From: Trichocoleus desertorum ATA4-8-CV12
Lineage (GTDB): Bacteria; Cyanobacteriota; Cyanobacteriia; FACHB-46
Length of the DNA: 64,000 nt
Reading direction: 5' to 3'
NCBI GenBank assembly: GCA_019358975.1
Contig: JAHHIL010000001.1
Coordinates: forward strand, 310,001 to 374,000
The position numbers and the translations under genes were made by a program. The notes beneath the pieces were generated by a model, which saw only the letters and a list, made by a program, of their open reading frames with translations, did not search any database and was not told the DNA's origin. This document shows, piece after piece, positions 52,984-63,413 of this stretch. How positions within the stretch are numbered: the stretch's first letter is position 1; every line of letters starts with the position of its first letter.

Positions 52984-53643
52984 GTGGACAAGATGCCACC
53001 AGCACGGTACTGGGTTGTTACGAATAACCTCTCACCCTGGACGCGGGAGATCTATGACCTCCTACAAGAAGTTGCATCTAAAAGGGTGCCTGGCTTAGAA
53101 CAGAACTTCCAAACCCAGGCCAGCATTTTGGGTGGGTTACTGCTGCTGATTTGGGTCTTGGAAATCATCGATTTTCTTCTCTTCCAAGGAGCCTTAAATC
53201 GCTATGGCATTCGACCGCGCAGCCTTAGAGGTCTAAGTGGCATCTTTCTCGCTCCATTTTTGCACGGCAGCTTCAAGCACTTAGCAGCTAACACTGTGCC
53301 ACTGGTGACTCTAGGTTGGCTGGTCATGCTACAAGACATTCACTACTTCTTTGTCGTGACCGCAGTAACTGTACTAGTCAGCGGCTTTGGTGTTTGGTTA
53401 TTTGGCGCGAGTCGCTCCGTGCATTTGGGAGCAAGTGGCTTAATCTTTGGTTACTTGGGGTTCCTGCTCCTGTACGGCTACTTTGAGCGGAGTCTCTGGA
53501 CTGGCATGATTTCGCTCTTTGTTGGTTTATTTTATGGCGGCATGATTTGGGGAATTTTGCCATCGCGTCAGGGCGTTTCTTGGCAAGGACATTTGTTTGG
53601 GTTTGTAGGCGGAATTCTCGCGGCCCGCTTGTTGTCTCAATAA
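52984..53643 (+). CDS. Rhomboid-family intramembrane serine protease
   Basis: 219 residues with six hydrophobic segments. Catalytic features: HGSFKHLAANTVPL (the H-x3-N oxyanion helix), LGASGLIFGYLG (catalytic Ser in GASG) and SWQGHLFGFVGG (catalytic His). The substrate is unknown. GTG 52984 has AAGGAG six bases upstream; ATG 52993 and TTG 52978 are alternatives. It cleaves membrane proteins within the bilayer. Confidence 0.9.
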   Translation: MDKMPPARYWVVTNNLSPWTREIYDLLQEVASKRVPGLEQNFQTQASILGGLLLLIWVLEIIDFLLFQGALNRYGIRPRSLRGLSGIFLAPFLHGSFKHLAANTVPLVTLGWLVMLQDIHYFFVVTAVTVLVSGFGVWLFGASRSVHLGASGLIFGYLGFLLLYGYFERSLWTGMISLFVGLFYGGMIWGILPSRQGVSWQGHLFGFVGGILAARLLSQ

Positions 53644-53930
53644 GGCTGTTTCAATCAGGCTTGCCCCAATAAAGGGCCTCGCGATCGCAACTGTCTCAGT
53701 AGAGAGCGATCGCCTTTGGTATTTTTCTGGAGTGAAGGCTGCGGAGAATACGGCTCGTGATTCTACGGGAGCTAATTGAGGGGAGTTAAAGATTTCAGTA
53801 AAGGTTCGCATTTAACCTAGAGCTGAAATTTTTACTATGAACTCAGCTTGAAGCAGATAACGATCTTCTCAAGCCTCCTCTCCTCTCCTCTCACCCCCTC
53901 CCCCTCAAGCCCCCAGAAGGTAGGTAGGCC
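53644..53930. other. Spacer after the rhomboid gene
   Basis: 287 bases with two HIP1-type sites and a pyrimidine-rich stretch (tcctctcctctcctctcacc, about 53873-53900). No gene seen. Confidence 0.4.
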
Positions 53931-54083
53931 ATGAAACTGCAACGTAAGCATTGGAAGCGGCTATTTGTGGAGTTAATCCTAGAAGCACTGATGCTAGTTG
54001 CACCTGTCAGCCTAGACTTTTTGGGCGTTGCAGGAGAGTACCTGTTAGAAGCAGGTCGGGAAAAGGTTGAGTTTGCTGCATAA
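53931..54083 (+). CDS. Small 50-residue protein
   Basis: ATG 53931 to TAA 54081-54083, MKLQRKHWKRLFVELILEAL at the start. A basic N-terminus is followed by one hydrophobic helix (about 13-35) and a charged tail, so it may be membrane associated. AAGGTAGGTAGG precedes the start. Family not recognised. Confidence 0.5.
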   Translation: MKLQRKHWKRLFVELILEALMLVAPVSLDFLGVAGEYLLEAGREKVEFAA

Positions 54084-54167
54084 GACTTTGGGTGGGGTGC
54101 TGCAAAATTACTGCAAGTTGCTAGCCCAAACCGTTGATTCTCTTGAACTTGAACTGTGGTAGAAATC

Positions 54168-54287
54168 ATGGACTTCGTATTTAATTCTACAAACTGGCTA
54201 TTGTTGATTACCTTCTTTGCCACCACTTCCTATGCTTATTGGTTGATTGGTGAGGCTGAGAAGCAAAGCCGTAAACATCGTGGCTAA
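54168..54287 (+). CDS. Small 39-residue single-helix membrane protein
   Basis: ATG 54168 to TAA 54285-54287. MDFVFNSTNWLLLITFFATT is followed by SYAYWLIGEAEKQSRKHRG. One membrane helix (about 8-27) and a basic C-terminal tail, the layout of small photosynthetic-complex subunits, but I match none of them. Supported by size, start and composition only. Confidence 0.45.
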   Translation: MDFVFNSTNWLLLITFFATTSYAYWLIGEAEKQSRKHRG

Positions 54288-54466
54288 AGCGATCGCGGAC
54301 TTTTGTAGGCCGTAATGGCTGTGAACGTGATCATCTGCTAAAAGCGATCGCTGAACTCGTCAGTCCAAAGACGTAAAAATTTACAAAATGAGGCGCTTGA
54401 ATACAGAATGACTCAGTGCAGGTGTTGTATCTACAATAGATATCTACCTGTGATTGGGAAGTCAGA

Positions 54467-54952
54467 ATGAACCTGAACTGGGAGCAGTGTTTAACAGTCT
54501 TTGCGGGCCTCGGCTGCACCGTTTCAATCACGACCATGATCGCGATCGCTCTCCAATCTGATATTGCACCTCAGCGCATTTCTATCTCTCTAGGGCTACC
54601 TGTTGTAGAAGCAGGAACTGCAACTGAACTAGAAGTTACGACAGTAGCGCTAGAACCTTTGCAGCCGAGTGACTTGGCTGATGTAGTTTGGTTTCAGTCT
54701 CTAGAGCCGACCGTCGTTAGCCAGCGCTCGGCCAACCTAGAAGAGTTGTCTCTGCCCGATATAACCTGGGAATCGGATCTGAGCACTTGCTCTAATGTGT
54801 ATAACTCCAAGTTGACCTTCTCAGCTGCCTGTGGGCTAGAGTTTTCTACTGCATCAGCCCCGTCAATTTCAGCAGTATCAGCACAATTTTCCATGCCGAT
54901 CCAACTTTTGGGCGCTAAACTCCTAAGCCAAAATCCTCAAGCGTATCAGTAG
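54467..54952 (+). CDS. Hypothetical protein with N-terminal membrane segment
   Basis: 161 residues. Residues 8-29 (CLTVFAGLGCTVSITTMIAIAL) form a signal or anchor helix. The remainder is acidic, Ser/Leu-rich, with two Cys (about 113 and 127) that could form a disulfide. No family recognised. AGTCAG before the ATG gives little ribosome-site support. It is convergent with the ABC transporter, three bases apart. Confidence 0.6.
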   Translation: MNLNWEQCLTVFAGLGCTVSITTMIAIALQSDIAPQRISISLGLPVVEAGTATELEVTTVALEPLQPSDLADVVWFQSLEPTVVSQRSANLEELSLPDITWESDLSTCSNVYNSKLTFSAACGLEFSTASAPSISAVSAQFSMPIQLLGAKLLSQNPQAYQ

Positions 54953-54954
54953 CA

Positions 54955-56766
54955 TTACGACTCCAGCATTTGCAGTCGGTACAAGCTAGCATACAAACCG
55001 CCTAGCTCTAGCAATTCGTCATGACTGCCCGATTCCACCAATTGACCACGTTTGAGCACAAAGATGCGATCGACGTTGCGAATAGTGGACAAGCGGTGAG
55101 CAATGATGATCGCTGTACGCCCTACTAGTAAGCGGTCTAACGCTTCTTGAATCAAAGCTTCGGTATTGACATCTAAGCTAGCTGTCGCCTCATCTAGCAC
55201 CAAGATTTGAGGACTCCGAATGGCAACACGGGCAAAGGCTAAAAGCTGTTTCTGGCCCCCCGATAAGTTGGTGCCCCGCTCCCGCAAAATGGTGTCGTAC
55301 CCTTGGGGCAATTGCTCAATCAGCTTGGCAACGTTGGTGCGCTCGGCGGCATCTTGGATATCTGCAAAAGGATAATCTTCGCCTAGGGAAATATTGCCTT
55401 TGACATCTCCGGCGAAGAGGAAGCCGTCTTGCAGAATCACGCCAATGTGCTGCCGCAGTTCATGTTGGGGCAAATTCCGAACGTCAATACCATCGACTAG
55501 AATACGGCCTTGGGTCGGTTCATATAAGCGGCACAGCAGCCGGATGATCGAGCTTTTACCTGCTCCTGTTGGGCCAACCAGGGCAATTTTCTCTCCAGGA
55601 CGAATCGTAAAGTCGAGGTCTTTTAGCACGTACTCATCGTTTTTGTAGGCAAACCAGACGTGCTCGAAGCGAATTTCTCCCTTGGTAGCTGCATCGGGTA
55701 GCTTAGGCGTGACTCCGACCGGATCACGAATCTCGATCGGTTCATTCAAAATGTCGCTGATTCGTTCTACCGCCGTAAAGCCCGCTTGAATCGCTGTGAA
55801 CTTTTCGGCAAACTGCCGTAGTGGGTCAAAGAGACGCTGACCAAAGATCACGAAAGCCGAAAGCGTGCCTAGGGCTAGGTTACCTTGCAAGATCAAGGTG
55901 CCACCCAACCAAAGGACTGCCGCGATCGCGACCAGTGAAATCCATTCCAAAGTGGCCGAAACCGCTGAGTCATAAAAAATGGTGCGATCGACTTCTTTGA
56001 CGTAGCGCTGATTGGTAGTACGAAATAGTTCTGAGTTGAATTTTTCCCGCCGAAATAGTTGCACCACGCCAATCCCAACAATATTTTCTTGTAGGGTTGA
56101 GTTGAGGGCCGAAAGTTCTTCCCGGGCTTTGTAGTTGGCTTGGCGATATTCTTTCTGAAAATAAATAATTAGTCCCGTCACGGGCAACAGCATCACCACC
56201 AAAATTGAGGCGAGTTGCCATTGCAAGCTGAACATGGCGATCGCGATCGCCACCATATTGAACAGATCGCTGACAATTCCTACCGCTCCGGTGGCAAACA
56301 CATCACCCAACGCTTCCACATCGCTAGTTAGGCGGGTGATCAAGCGGCCTACCGGAGTACGGTCAAAAAAGCGCACTGCCAAGGAGGTGACATGATCGAA
56401 CAAATCGTTGCGGATATCAGCCGTAATCTGCTGGCCCAAGTTTTGCACTAGATAACCTTGGATCGAGTCCAGAACTAGCCGCACCACAATGGTTAGCAGC
56501 AGCAGACCCGCCAAGATATTGATGCCGTCTAGGAGCGGCTTGCCTTGGAGAAAATCAAAAGTAGCTGGCTCTTGCTTAATGAAAGAAATGGCCTGCCCAA
56601 TAATGATCGGTTGAATGGCTCCTGCGATCGCTAGCGGCACCAAAAGCACCATAGAAGTAGCGAGCAACCGACCACTGCGTCGGGCATAAGGCACCAATCT
56701 GAGAAACAGCCGCCAGTCATTTTCGCGCGATCGCCGCTGTTCCGTCTGAGGCAATGAACCAGCCAT
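54955..56766 (-). CDS. ABC exporter half-transporter (MsbA/multidrug type)
   Basis: 603 residues. Six membrane helices in residues 30-320 (ABC_membrane type 1), then a nucleotide-binding domain with Walker A VGPTGAGKSSIIRLL, Q-loop VILQDGFLFAG, signature LSGGQKQLLAFARVA, Walker B ILVLDEATASLD, and H-loop IIAHRLSTI. It would work as a homodimer. Substrates may be lipids, polysaccharide parts or drugs; the sequence does not say. hisG lies 97 bases upstream on the same strand. Confidence 0.93.
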   Translation of the reverse strand: MAGSLPQTEQRRSRENDWRLFLRLVPYARRSGRLLATSMVLLVPLAIAGAIQPIIIGQAISFIKQEPATFDFLQGKPLLDGINILAGLLLLTIVVRLVLDSIQGYLVQNLGQQITADIRNDLFDHVTSLAVRFFDRTPVGRLITRLTSDVEALGDVFATGAVGIVSDLFNMVAIAIAMFSLQWQLASILVVMLLPVTGLIIYFQKEYRQANYKAREELSALNSTLQENIVGIGVVQLFRREKFNSELFRTTNQRYVKEVDRTIFYDSAVSATLEWISLVAIAAVLWLGGTLILQGNLALGTLSAFVIFGQRLFDPLRQFAEKFTAIQAGFTAVERISDILNEPIEIRDPVGVTPKLPDAATKGEIRFEHVWFAYKNDEYVLKDLDFTIRPGEKIALVGPTGAGKSSIIRLLCRLYEPTQGRILVDGIDVRNLPQHELRQHIGVILQDGFLFAGDVKGNISLGEDYPFADIQDAAERTNVAKLIEQLPQGYDTILRERGTNLSGGQKQLLAFARVAIRSPQILVLDEATASLDVNTEALIQEALDRLLVGRTAIIIAHRLSTIRNVDRIFVLKRGQLVESGSHDELLELGGLYASLYRLQMLES

Positions 56767-56863
56767 GCTAAACCCTAAACTTTAGTTCCAGAAAAGGCAT
56801 ATCCTCCAAATTTAGCGCAGTCGGGCTTGCCACGAATTTTAGCCCAGGGATAAATCCTACAGA

Positions 56864-57508
56864 CTAGGCGCTAACTAAGCTTGCAGCCCGTAACTTCTCA
56901 ATCCAATCATGCAGGTTGCCTGTATTGGTACGGTAGCTGAGGGGGTGAGCGATCAGCCGAGCTGTGCTTTCAAACAGAATATCGGTTTCGACTAAGCCGT
57001 TTTCCCGTAGGGTTTTGCCACTCGAAACCAAATCCACGATCGCCTCAGACATGCCTGTAATTGGGCCTAGTTCTACCGAACCGTACAGCGGAATAATTTC
57101 TACAGGCAAATCTAAACCTTGGAAATACTCATGAGCACAGTGGACGAACTTAGAAGCAACTCGGCTGTTGGGTGGCAGTTCCAAAGCTGACCGATAAAGG
57201 CTAGATGCTTTCATTGCCACTGATAAGCGACAATAGCCAAACTTTAAGTCAATCAGTTGAGCTACCTGCGGCTTTTTCTCGCGTAGCACGTCATAACCTA
57301 CGATGCCTAAATGCGCTTGCCCGTACTCCACATACACCGGAACATCCTGCGCTCGTACCAGTAACGCTTTGGCTGTGTTTGTTGGGTCTGAAATTTGCAA
57401 TTGGCGATTGGCCGAGTCGAGAAAGGCACTAAAGTCGAGTCCAACCGATTGCAGCAGACGGATAGCATCCTTGAGCAGGGCACCTTTCGGTAATGCGACG
57501 GTAATCAT
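56864..57508 (-). CDS. hisG: ATP phosphoribosyltransferase, short form
   Basis: 214 residues. [40 protein letters not shown], the PRPP-binding-type [17 protein letters not shown], and a Leu/Ala-rich C-terminus. The first step of histidine synthesis. The length is that of the short HisG, which needs the regulatory subunit HisZ (not in the window). The start at 57508 is the only ATG fitting the family. Confidence 0.95.
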   Translation of the reverse strand: MITVALPKGALLKDAIRLLQSVGLDFSAFLDSANRQLQISDPTNTAKALLVRAQDVPVYVEYGQAHLGIVGYDVLREKKPQVAQLIDLKFGYCRLSVAMKASSLYRSALELPPNSRVASKFVHCAHEYFQGLDLPVEIIPLYGSVELGPITGMSEAIVDLVSSGKTLRENGLVETDILFESTARLIAHPLSYRTNTGNLHDWIEKLRAASLVSA

Positions 57509-57582
57509 AGAAACGTTCAGCTTGCAGCGGTCAGCAGGATAATAATAGCTGAAAGCTGATCGCGAATCGCTGTTGGTTGCTC

Positions 57583-58284
57583 ATGCGAATTCTATTAGTA
57601 GATGATGAAGTCGAACTCACCGATCCGCTGAGCCATGTTTTGCGACGGGAAGGATACGGTGTTGATGTAGCCTATGATGGAGCCGCAGGAGGAAATTTGG
57701 CGACGCAAGGGCACTATGATTTGCTGATTTTGGACTGGATGTTGCCACAGCAAACAGGGCTGGAAATTTGTCAGAAGCTGCGATCGCAAGGTGACACCAC
57801 CCCAGTTTTATTTCTCACTGCCAAAGACACCCTAGATGATCGTGTGCAGGGCTTAGATGCAGGCGCAGATGATTATTTAATCAAACCTTTTGAACTCCGA
57901 GAACTGCTAGCTCGCGTACGCGCCTTACTCCGTCGCCCTGTCACCCTAGAACCCGCCACCGCCCCATCCCGTCTCCGAGTCGAAGACCTAGAACTAGACC
58001 GCGAGAACCAGTTAGCCTACCGCCAAGGCCGCTCGATCGATCTCTCTGAGAAAGAAAGTCAGTTGCTGGAATATTTGATGCGGCATCCAGGTCAATTGCT
58101 GACCCACCAACAAATTCACGAATATCTCTGGGGCAATACCGATCAAAAACCAGGCAGTAACGTCCTAGCTGCTCAGATTCGTTTACTACGACGCAAAATC
58201 GAAGCCGAAAACGAAACCCCTCTAATTCACACCGTCTACGGTCGAGGCTACCGCTTTGGCTCAACTCCAGAAAACTCAGTTTAG
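57583..58284 (+). CDS. OmpR-family response regulator
   Basis: 233 residues from ATG 57583 (MRILLVDDEVELTDPLSHVL). The receiver has the acidic pair D8/D9 region, phospho-acceptor Asp in LLILDWMLP, Thr/Lys in FLTAKDT and LIKPFELREL. A winged-helix domain (about 135-230) has LSEKESQLLEYLMRHPGQLL and VYGRGYRFG. No cognate kinase is adjacent in the same direction, but two kinases follow 0.9 kb downstream. Divergent from hisG. Confidence 0.93.
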   Translation: MRILLVDDEVELTDPLSHVLRREGYGVDVAYDGAAGGNLATQGHYDLLILDWMLPQQTGLEICQKLRSQGDTTPVLFLTAKDTLDDRVQGLDAGADDYLIKPFELRELLARVRALLRRPVTLEPATAPSRLRVEDLELDRENQLAYRQGRSIDLSEKESQLLEYLMRHPGQLLTHQQIHEYLWGNTDQKPGSNVLAAQIRLLRRKIEAENETPLIHTVYGRGYRFGSTPENSV

Positions 58285-58305
58285 CTTGAGACAGCTTTGC
58301 GCTCT

Positions 58306-58376
58306 GGAGGGGGTTTGGGGGACGCAGCCGTCCCTCAATCGGGGGTTTGGGGGAGAATCCCTCAAGGTTCGGTTCC
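58306..58376. repeat. G-rich dispersed repeat, family 2, copy 2
   Basis: ggagggggtttgggggacgc, agccgtccctcaatcggggg, tttgggggagaatccctcaa. It matches 29601-29674 in order and spacing. It falls just after the stop of the response-regulator gene. Confidence 0.8.
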
Positions 58377-58406
58377 AGCAATCCCAACCGTGTCACAAAC
58401 AAATAC

Positions 58407-59021
58407 TTAACCCCTCTCAGGAAACCAATCCCGCCAAGCCGACCACCCCTGCACCAACCCCGCTAACTCCGCATAACCCGTCGCCCTTGGATGCGCTCCA
58501 TCATTGGCGATCGCCTCTGAAATCCAAACCGCAGAAGCTTGCAGCGGACCCGCAATTGCCAAAAATGGTACATCAAACTCCTGACAAAGCTCAGCTAAGC
58601 GTACCGACAAATCACAAATTCTCTGATTTTGCTCCGCATCAGCCACAGGTGCTGGCCCCACCATCAACACAGAAAGCGATCGCTTAGCTTGAGTCAGAAT
58701 CTGGCGAGCATTGGCAAGAGATTCTCCCAGCTCAACTCGCGGCTTACCATTCTCTAGCGTGGTATCGTTCACCCCAAACGAAAAGACCACTCGGCGATCG
58801 CAGTTTCCTGGGAGTCGGCAAGCTACTTCTTGCTGCCAGCGATCGCGGATCTCTCCACTAGTTTCTCGCCGAATGCCTAAGTTGTAATACGTGATGTTGA
58901 AGCCTTGATGAGCAACCGTAGCGCAAACTCTCCCCGTCCAACCCAGGTAGTCTGGATCACCTGTGCCATTGACGAAGGAGTCTCCTACAAAACAAATGCG
59001 AATATCAGACGGTTCAATCAT
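58407..59021 (-). CDS. SGNH/GDSL hydrolase
   Basis: 204 residues, no signal peptide or membrane helix. ICFVGDSFVNGTGD (Ser), YNLGIRRETS (Gly), FSFGVNDTTLEN (Asn) and NDGAHPRATGY (Asp/His) are the four SGNH blocks. A cytosolic esterase of unknown substrate. Convergent with the response regulator, separated by a repeat. Confidence 0.88.
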   Translation of the reverse strand: MIEPSDIRICFVGDSFVNGTGDPDYLGWTGRVCATVAHQGFNITYYNLGIRRETSGEIRDRWQQEVACRLPGNCDRRVVFSFGVNDTTLENGKPRVELGESLANARQILTQAKRSLSVLMVGPAPVADAEQNQRICDLSVRLAELCQEFDVPFLAIAGPLQASAVWISEAIANDGAHPRATGYAELAGLVQGWSAWRDWFPERG

Positions 59022-59180
59022 GAATCTGAAGAGAAATTTGAAATCTGAATGGTGCGGTTAGAGCATAGAGTGGCTCAAACCAAAAAGTAACAAATAATAC
59101 AGAATTCTTTGATCGTGAGGTTTCTTCAAAGTTGTAGGGAACTATAGAGCACACATCTTGACTCCAGCGGTTTCTGAGTT

Positions 59181-62009
59181 ATGTTGTCTAAGTCTATACC
59201 TGGTGCCGTAGTTAAAGCCTCTGGCAAAGTTCCGCTCAGAACAGTCTTGGTAGTCCCATTTATCTTGCAAATTTTTGTGGCAGTGGGACTGACAGGCTAC
59301 TTGTCACTGCGAAACGGACAAAAAGCGGTGAATGAGTTAGCAACCCGATTACAAACAGAGGTAAGTAATCGAGTTAATCAGCACCTTGATAACTATGCAG
59401 CCGCAACTCGGTATCTGACTCAAATCGATGGTGAACAAATTGACTTGGGTTTGCTAAATCCATCTGATGCTGACCGTTTAGCGCAATTTTTCTCCAAACA
59501 GGTAAAAACTTACAACGTTGGCTACATTCTTTACGGGTCTAAAACTGGAGAATTTATCGCCTCCGGGTACTATCGCGAATCCAGCATCCCGAATCACGGC
59601 AACCCCGATATCAGTCTAGTTTTGCCAAAACGCTACGGCAATACAGACCTGTATAACTATGCAACTAATGGCCAAGGCCAGCCGATTCGACCCTTTCCAG
59701 GGACAAAAGATTACCAATTTCAGAAAGAAGGCTGGTACGCCAAAGGTGTAGAAACTGGTAAACCAGGATGGAGCGAAATTTACCAATGGGAAACCAACTC
59801 CTATCCACTTTCGATCGCCACTAGCCGACCTATTTATGACAAAACAGGCCAATTGGTAGGCAGCGTTGGTGTAGAGCAACGGCTTTCTCAGGTTGGAGAT
59901 TTTCTGAGGCAAATCAAAGTGAGCCAATCCAGCAAGATTTTCATCTTAGAGCGGGATGGCTTCTTGGTAGCGAGTTCTAGCGATCGCCCAGTTTTCTCTG
60001 TCGTGAACCAAAAACCGCAAAGACTGCGAGGTGTAGAAAGCCAAGATGCTTTAATTCAAGCCACCTCGAAATATTTAAGCGATCGCTTTGGTGATCTGAA
60101 AACGATTCAAAATCAGCATCAGTTAGATTTCCAACTCAATGGGCAGCGTCAGTTTGTCCAAGTGAACCGCTGGCAGGACGAGTGGGGACTAGACTGGCTC
60201 GTTGTTGTTGCTATGCCCGAATCAGATTTCATGGGTCAGATCAATGCCAATACCATCAACACGATTTGGCTCTGTGTTGGCGCATTGGGGTTAGCAACTC
60301 TCTTAGGCATCTACACGTCTCGCTGGATTACTCGACCGATTTGGCAGCTCAGTCAGGCTTCAGAAGCAATTGCCAAAGGTGAACTTGACCAAAACATTGA
60401 AGTTTCTGGAGTCAAAGAACTTACTGTTCTGGCTCAATCCTTCAATCGCATGGCCCAGCAGCTACGAGACTCTTTTACAGCACTAGAAAGCACCAATCAA
60501 GCTCTGGAATTGCGGGTGGAAGAGCGCACCGCAGAACTCAAAAATGCCAAAGAAGTTGCAGATAGCGCCAACAAAGCCAAGAGCGAGTTCCTCACGAATA
60601 TGAGTCATGAGCTACGCACTCCCCTGAATGGCATTCTCGGTTATACCCAGATCCTTCAGCGCACCGAACCCATGACTGATAAGGGGCGTAAGGGCATCAG
60701 TATCATCCATCAATGTGGCTCTCACTTATTGATGCTGATCAACGACATCCTAGATTTAGCCAAAATTGAAGCCCGAAAAATGGACCTAAGTGCCAACGAG
60801 TTCCATTTTTCGTCGTTTCTCGAAGGTATTGCCGAAGTTGGTCGGATTCGGGCTGCGCAAAAGCAGATTGCCTTTATTTATCAGCCAGATGCAGACTTGC
60901 CATCTGGGGTTCGAGTCGATGAAAAGCGGCTACGCCAAGTGTTGATCAACCTGTTAGGCAATGCCGTCAAGTTTACGGATAGAGGTAGCGTTACGTTTCG
61001 GGTGGCAGTGCAAGCACAAGCAATGCCAGGAGTCAGAAGTCAGGAGTCAGGAGCCAGGATGGCTGCCTCTCCGTGGCGGATTCGTTTTCTGGTAGAAGAT
61101 ACGGGTGTGGGCATGACACCGGAGCAAGTCAATAAAATCTTCCTGCCCTTTGAGCAAGTAGGAGATGTCAAAAAGCAGGCGGAAGGAACCGGATTGGGAT
61201 TGGCAATTAGCCAAAAAATTGTGGGGTTGATGGGTAGCGCCTTAGAAGTGCAAAGTGAGTTTGGCCGAGGTAGCCGCTTTTGGTTGGATGTAGACTTGCC
61301 CGAAGCTGAAAATTGGGCCGCTGCTTCTAGAACCGCTCAGCAAGGCACGATTGTGGGGTATCAGGGGGCGAGACGCAAAATTTTAGTCATTGACGATCGC
61401 TGGGAAAATCGTTCTGTGGTTGTGAGTCTACTGGAACCGATTGGCTTTGAAGTAATTGAAGCGGACAATGGCCAAACAGGATTAGAAACAGCGATCGCCA
61501 TGCATCCTGACTTGATCATTACTGATCTGGTCATGCCCGTGATGGATGGCTTTGAAATGCTCAGACATTTACGACGGCTTTCTGAGTTTAAGGATACGGC
61601 TGTCGTTGCTTCTTCTGCTAGCGCTTTTGAGACAGATGAGTTTAAGAGCGTTGCGGCAGGTGCCAATGAATTTTTACCCAAGCCGATTCAGACAGAAACC
61701 TTGTTGCAGTGGATGCAGCGCTATCTGGAGCTGGAGTGGATTTATGACCACAAGACGGAGCATTTAAGTATAACTATCGAATCTTCTGAGGGGTTAGATG
61801 CGGCTTGCAAGCCACCATCTCTAGAAGACTTACAACACTTGCACCAACTGTTAGTAATGGGAGATTTGGACGGCATTGTGGAGATGGCCCAGCGACTAGA
61901 ACAGGCCGATTCTCAACTGCAACCCTTTGCCCGCAAGATAACGGAGCTAGCCGAAGGCTGTGAACTGAACGCGCTCACGGCTGTGCTCAAGCAGTTAATG
62001 CCAGACTGA
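59181..62009 (+). CDS. Cache-HAMP hybrid histidine kinase with C-terminal receiver
   Basis: 942 residues. A first membrane helix (19-42) and second (357-380) enclose a periplasmic double-Cache-like sensor with [15 protein letters not shown] domain (381-433) and coiled coil follow, then the H-box [20 protein letters not shown] (His476), a HATPase domain with [10 protein letters not shown] and [11 protein letters not shown], and a receiver with phospho-acceptor D782 in [12 protein letters not shown]. Residues about 616-627 (VRSQESGAR) come from a GGAGTCA-type repeat in a loop of the ATPase domain. It probably senses an extracellular small ligand. The next gene, a REC-kinase, starts 86 bases downstream. 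Confidence 0.93.
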   Translation: MLSKSIPGAVVKASGKVPLRTVLVVPFILQIFVAVGLTGYLSLRNGQKAVNELATRLQTEVSNRVNQHLDNYAAATRYLTQIDGEQIDLGLLNPSDADRLAQFFSKQVKTYNVGYILYGSKTGEFIASGYYRESSIPNHGNPDISLVLPKRYGNTDLYNYATNGQGQPIRPFPGTKDYQFQKEGWYAKGVETGKPGWSEIYQWETNSYPLSIATSRPIYDKTGQLVGSVGVEQRLSQVGDFLRQIKVSQSSKIFILERDGFLVASSSDRPVFSVVNQKPQRLRGVESQDALIQATSKYLSDRFGDLKTIQNQHQLDFQLNGQRQFVQVNRWQDEWGLDWLVVVAMPESDFMGQINANTINTIWLCVGALGLATLLGIYTSRWITRPIWQLSQASEAIAKGELDQNIEVSGVKELTVLAQSFNRMAQQLRDSFTALESTNQALELRVEERTAELKNAKEVADSANKAKSEFLTNMSHELRTPLNGILGYTQILQRTEPMTDKGRKGISIIHQCGSHLLMLINDILDLAKIEARKMDLSANEFHFSSFLEGIAEVGRIRAAQKQIAFIYQPDADLPSGVRVDEKRLRQVLINLLGNAVKFTDRGSVTFRVAVQAQAMPGVRSQESGARMAASPWRIRFLVEDTGVGMTPEQVNKIFLPFEQVGDVKKQAEGTGLGLAISQKIVGLMGSALEVQSEFGRGSRFWLDVDLPEAENWAAASRTAQQGTIVGYQGARRKILVIDDRWENRSVVVSLLEPIGFEVIEADNGQTGLETAIAMHPDLIITDLVMPVMDGFEMLRHLRRLSEFKDTAVVASSASAFETDEFKSVAAGANEFLPKPIQTETLLQWMQRYLELEWIYDHKTEHLSITIESSEGLDAACKPPSLEDLQHLHQLLVMGDLDGIVEMAQRLEQADSQLQPFARKITELAEGCELNALTAVLKQLMPD

Positions 62010-62095
62010 TGACCCAGACTGAGCATCTCGACTGAGCACTTAGATTCATTTCTCCGCTTTAACAGCTTCACCTTAAAAAGCAGTGCTTATTCGCT

Positions 62096-63400
62096 ATGTA
62101 CGACCAATCGACCGGATTCATTTTGATTGTGGATGACAACTCGACTAATTTGTCGGTGTTGTCTCAAGCGCTTAAACAAGTGGGTCTAAAAGTGCGGGTG
62201 GCAATGGATGGAGCGATCGCCCTAAATATTGCTCAGCAACAATCGCCTGAACTCATTTTGTTAGACATTCAAATGCCAGGGATGGATGGTTTTGAAACTT
62301 GTGCTCACTTGAAAGCGCATCCATCTACCCAATCCGTGCCCGTGATTTTTATGACGGCCTTGGCAGACAGTGATAGCAAGCTCAAAGGGTTGTCATTAGG
62401 GGCAGTCGATTACATCACCAAACCCTTTGAAGAACAGGAAGTCATTGCTAGAGTCAACAATCATTTGCAGTTACGACGACTGACAAAAACTCTGGAACAG
62501 AAAAATCAAGAACTCCAGCAGTGGAATGAGGTTCTAGAGCAGCGCGTCACTGAACGAACAGTGAGACTGACCCAAGCCTTAGAAGATTTGCAACGTTTTC
62601 AACTGCAACTCGTGCAAAGCGAAAAAATGTCTGCTTTGGGTCAATTAGTTGCAGGTATTGCTCATGAACTCAACAATCCCATTGGCTGTATTGCTAGCAA
62701 CCTAGCTCCGGCGTTTGAGTATGTGAGCGATGTGACGAAGGTGATTGAATTTTATCGCCAGTCTTGTCCCGAAGCCGCATCGCAACTAGATCGAGCCTTA
62801 GGGGATATTGATATCGACTTTGCCTTAGAAGATTTGCCGAAGCTGCTTAACTCCATGCGATTAAGCACCGAGCGCATCAAAGACCTCTCGATTTCCTTGA
62901 GAAATTTTTCACGTTCTGATGCCACAACGAAGATGCGAGCCAATTTGCATGATGGGTTAGAAAGCACCTTAACGATTTTGCGTCATCGCTTAAAGGCGGT
63001 AGGGCCTCGTCCAGCGATCGCAATTGTGAAAGATTATGGAGAGTTGCCTGAGTTAGAGTGCTATCCGGGGTTGCTCAACCAAGTCTTCATGAATGTTTTG
63101 GCTAATGCGATTGATGCTTTGGAGGAAGCTTTACCAACCACACCCCAAATCTCGATTCAAACAACTTTTGTGGATCAACAAATTGTCGTCCATATTTCCG
63201 ATAATGGCAGAGGGATACCAGCGGAAATACAGCAGAGAGCTTTTCAACCTTTTTTTACGACTAAAGGAGTGGGGAAGGGTACGGGCCTAGGACTTTCAAT
63301 CGCTCGACAAATTGTGGAAGAGAAACACGAAGGCCGACTCAGCGTGACCTCTGAACTGGGGCAAGGCACAGAGTTTGCGATCGCCTTACCCGTGAGTTGA
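62096..63400 (+). CDS. Receiver-histidine kinase
   Basis: 434 residues. An N-terminal receiver (10-125) has ILIVDDNST, phospho-acceptor in LILLDIQMPGMDG, VIFMTALAD and YITKPFEEQE. A coiled coil leads to the H-box MSALGQLVAGIAHELNNPIG (His190), EDLPKLLNSMRLSTERIK, N-box [19 protein letters not shown] and [16 protein letters not shown]. It resembles the kinase half of the permease fusion at 3535-6417. Cytosolic; it may receive phosphate from the upstream hybrid kinase. No downstream DNA-binding partner. Confidence 0.93.
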   Translation: MYDQSTGFILIVDDNSTNLSVLSQALKQVGLKVRVAMDGAIALNIAQQQSPELILLDIQMPGMDGFETCAHLKAHPSTQSVPVIFMTALADSDSKLKGLSLGAVDYITKPFEEQEVIARVNNHLQLRRLTKTLEQKNQELQQWNEVLEQRVTERTVRLTQALEDLQRFQLQLVQSEKMSALGQLVAGIAHELNNPIGCIASNLAPAFEYVSDVTKVIEFYRQSCPEAASQLDRALGDIDIDFALEDLPKLLNSMRLSTERIKDLSISLRNFSRSDATTKMRANLHDGLESTLTILRHRLKAVGPRPAIAIVKDYGELPELECYPGLLNQVFMNVLANAIDALEEALPTTPQISIQTTFVDQQIVVHISDNGRGIPAEIQQRAFQPFFTTKGVGKGTGLGLSIARQIVEEKHEGRLSVTSELGQGTEFAIALPVS

Positions 63401-63413
63401 ACAGTGAATTCCT

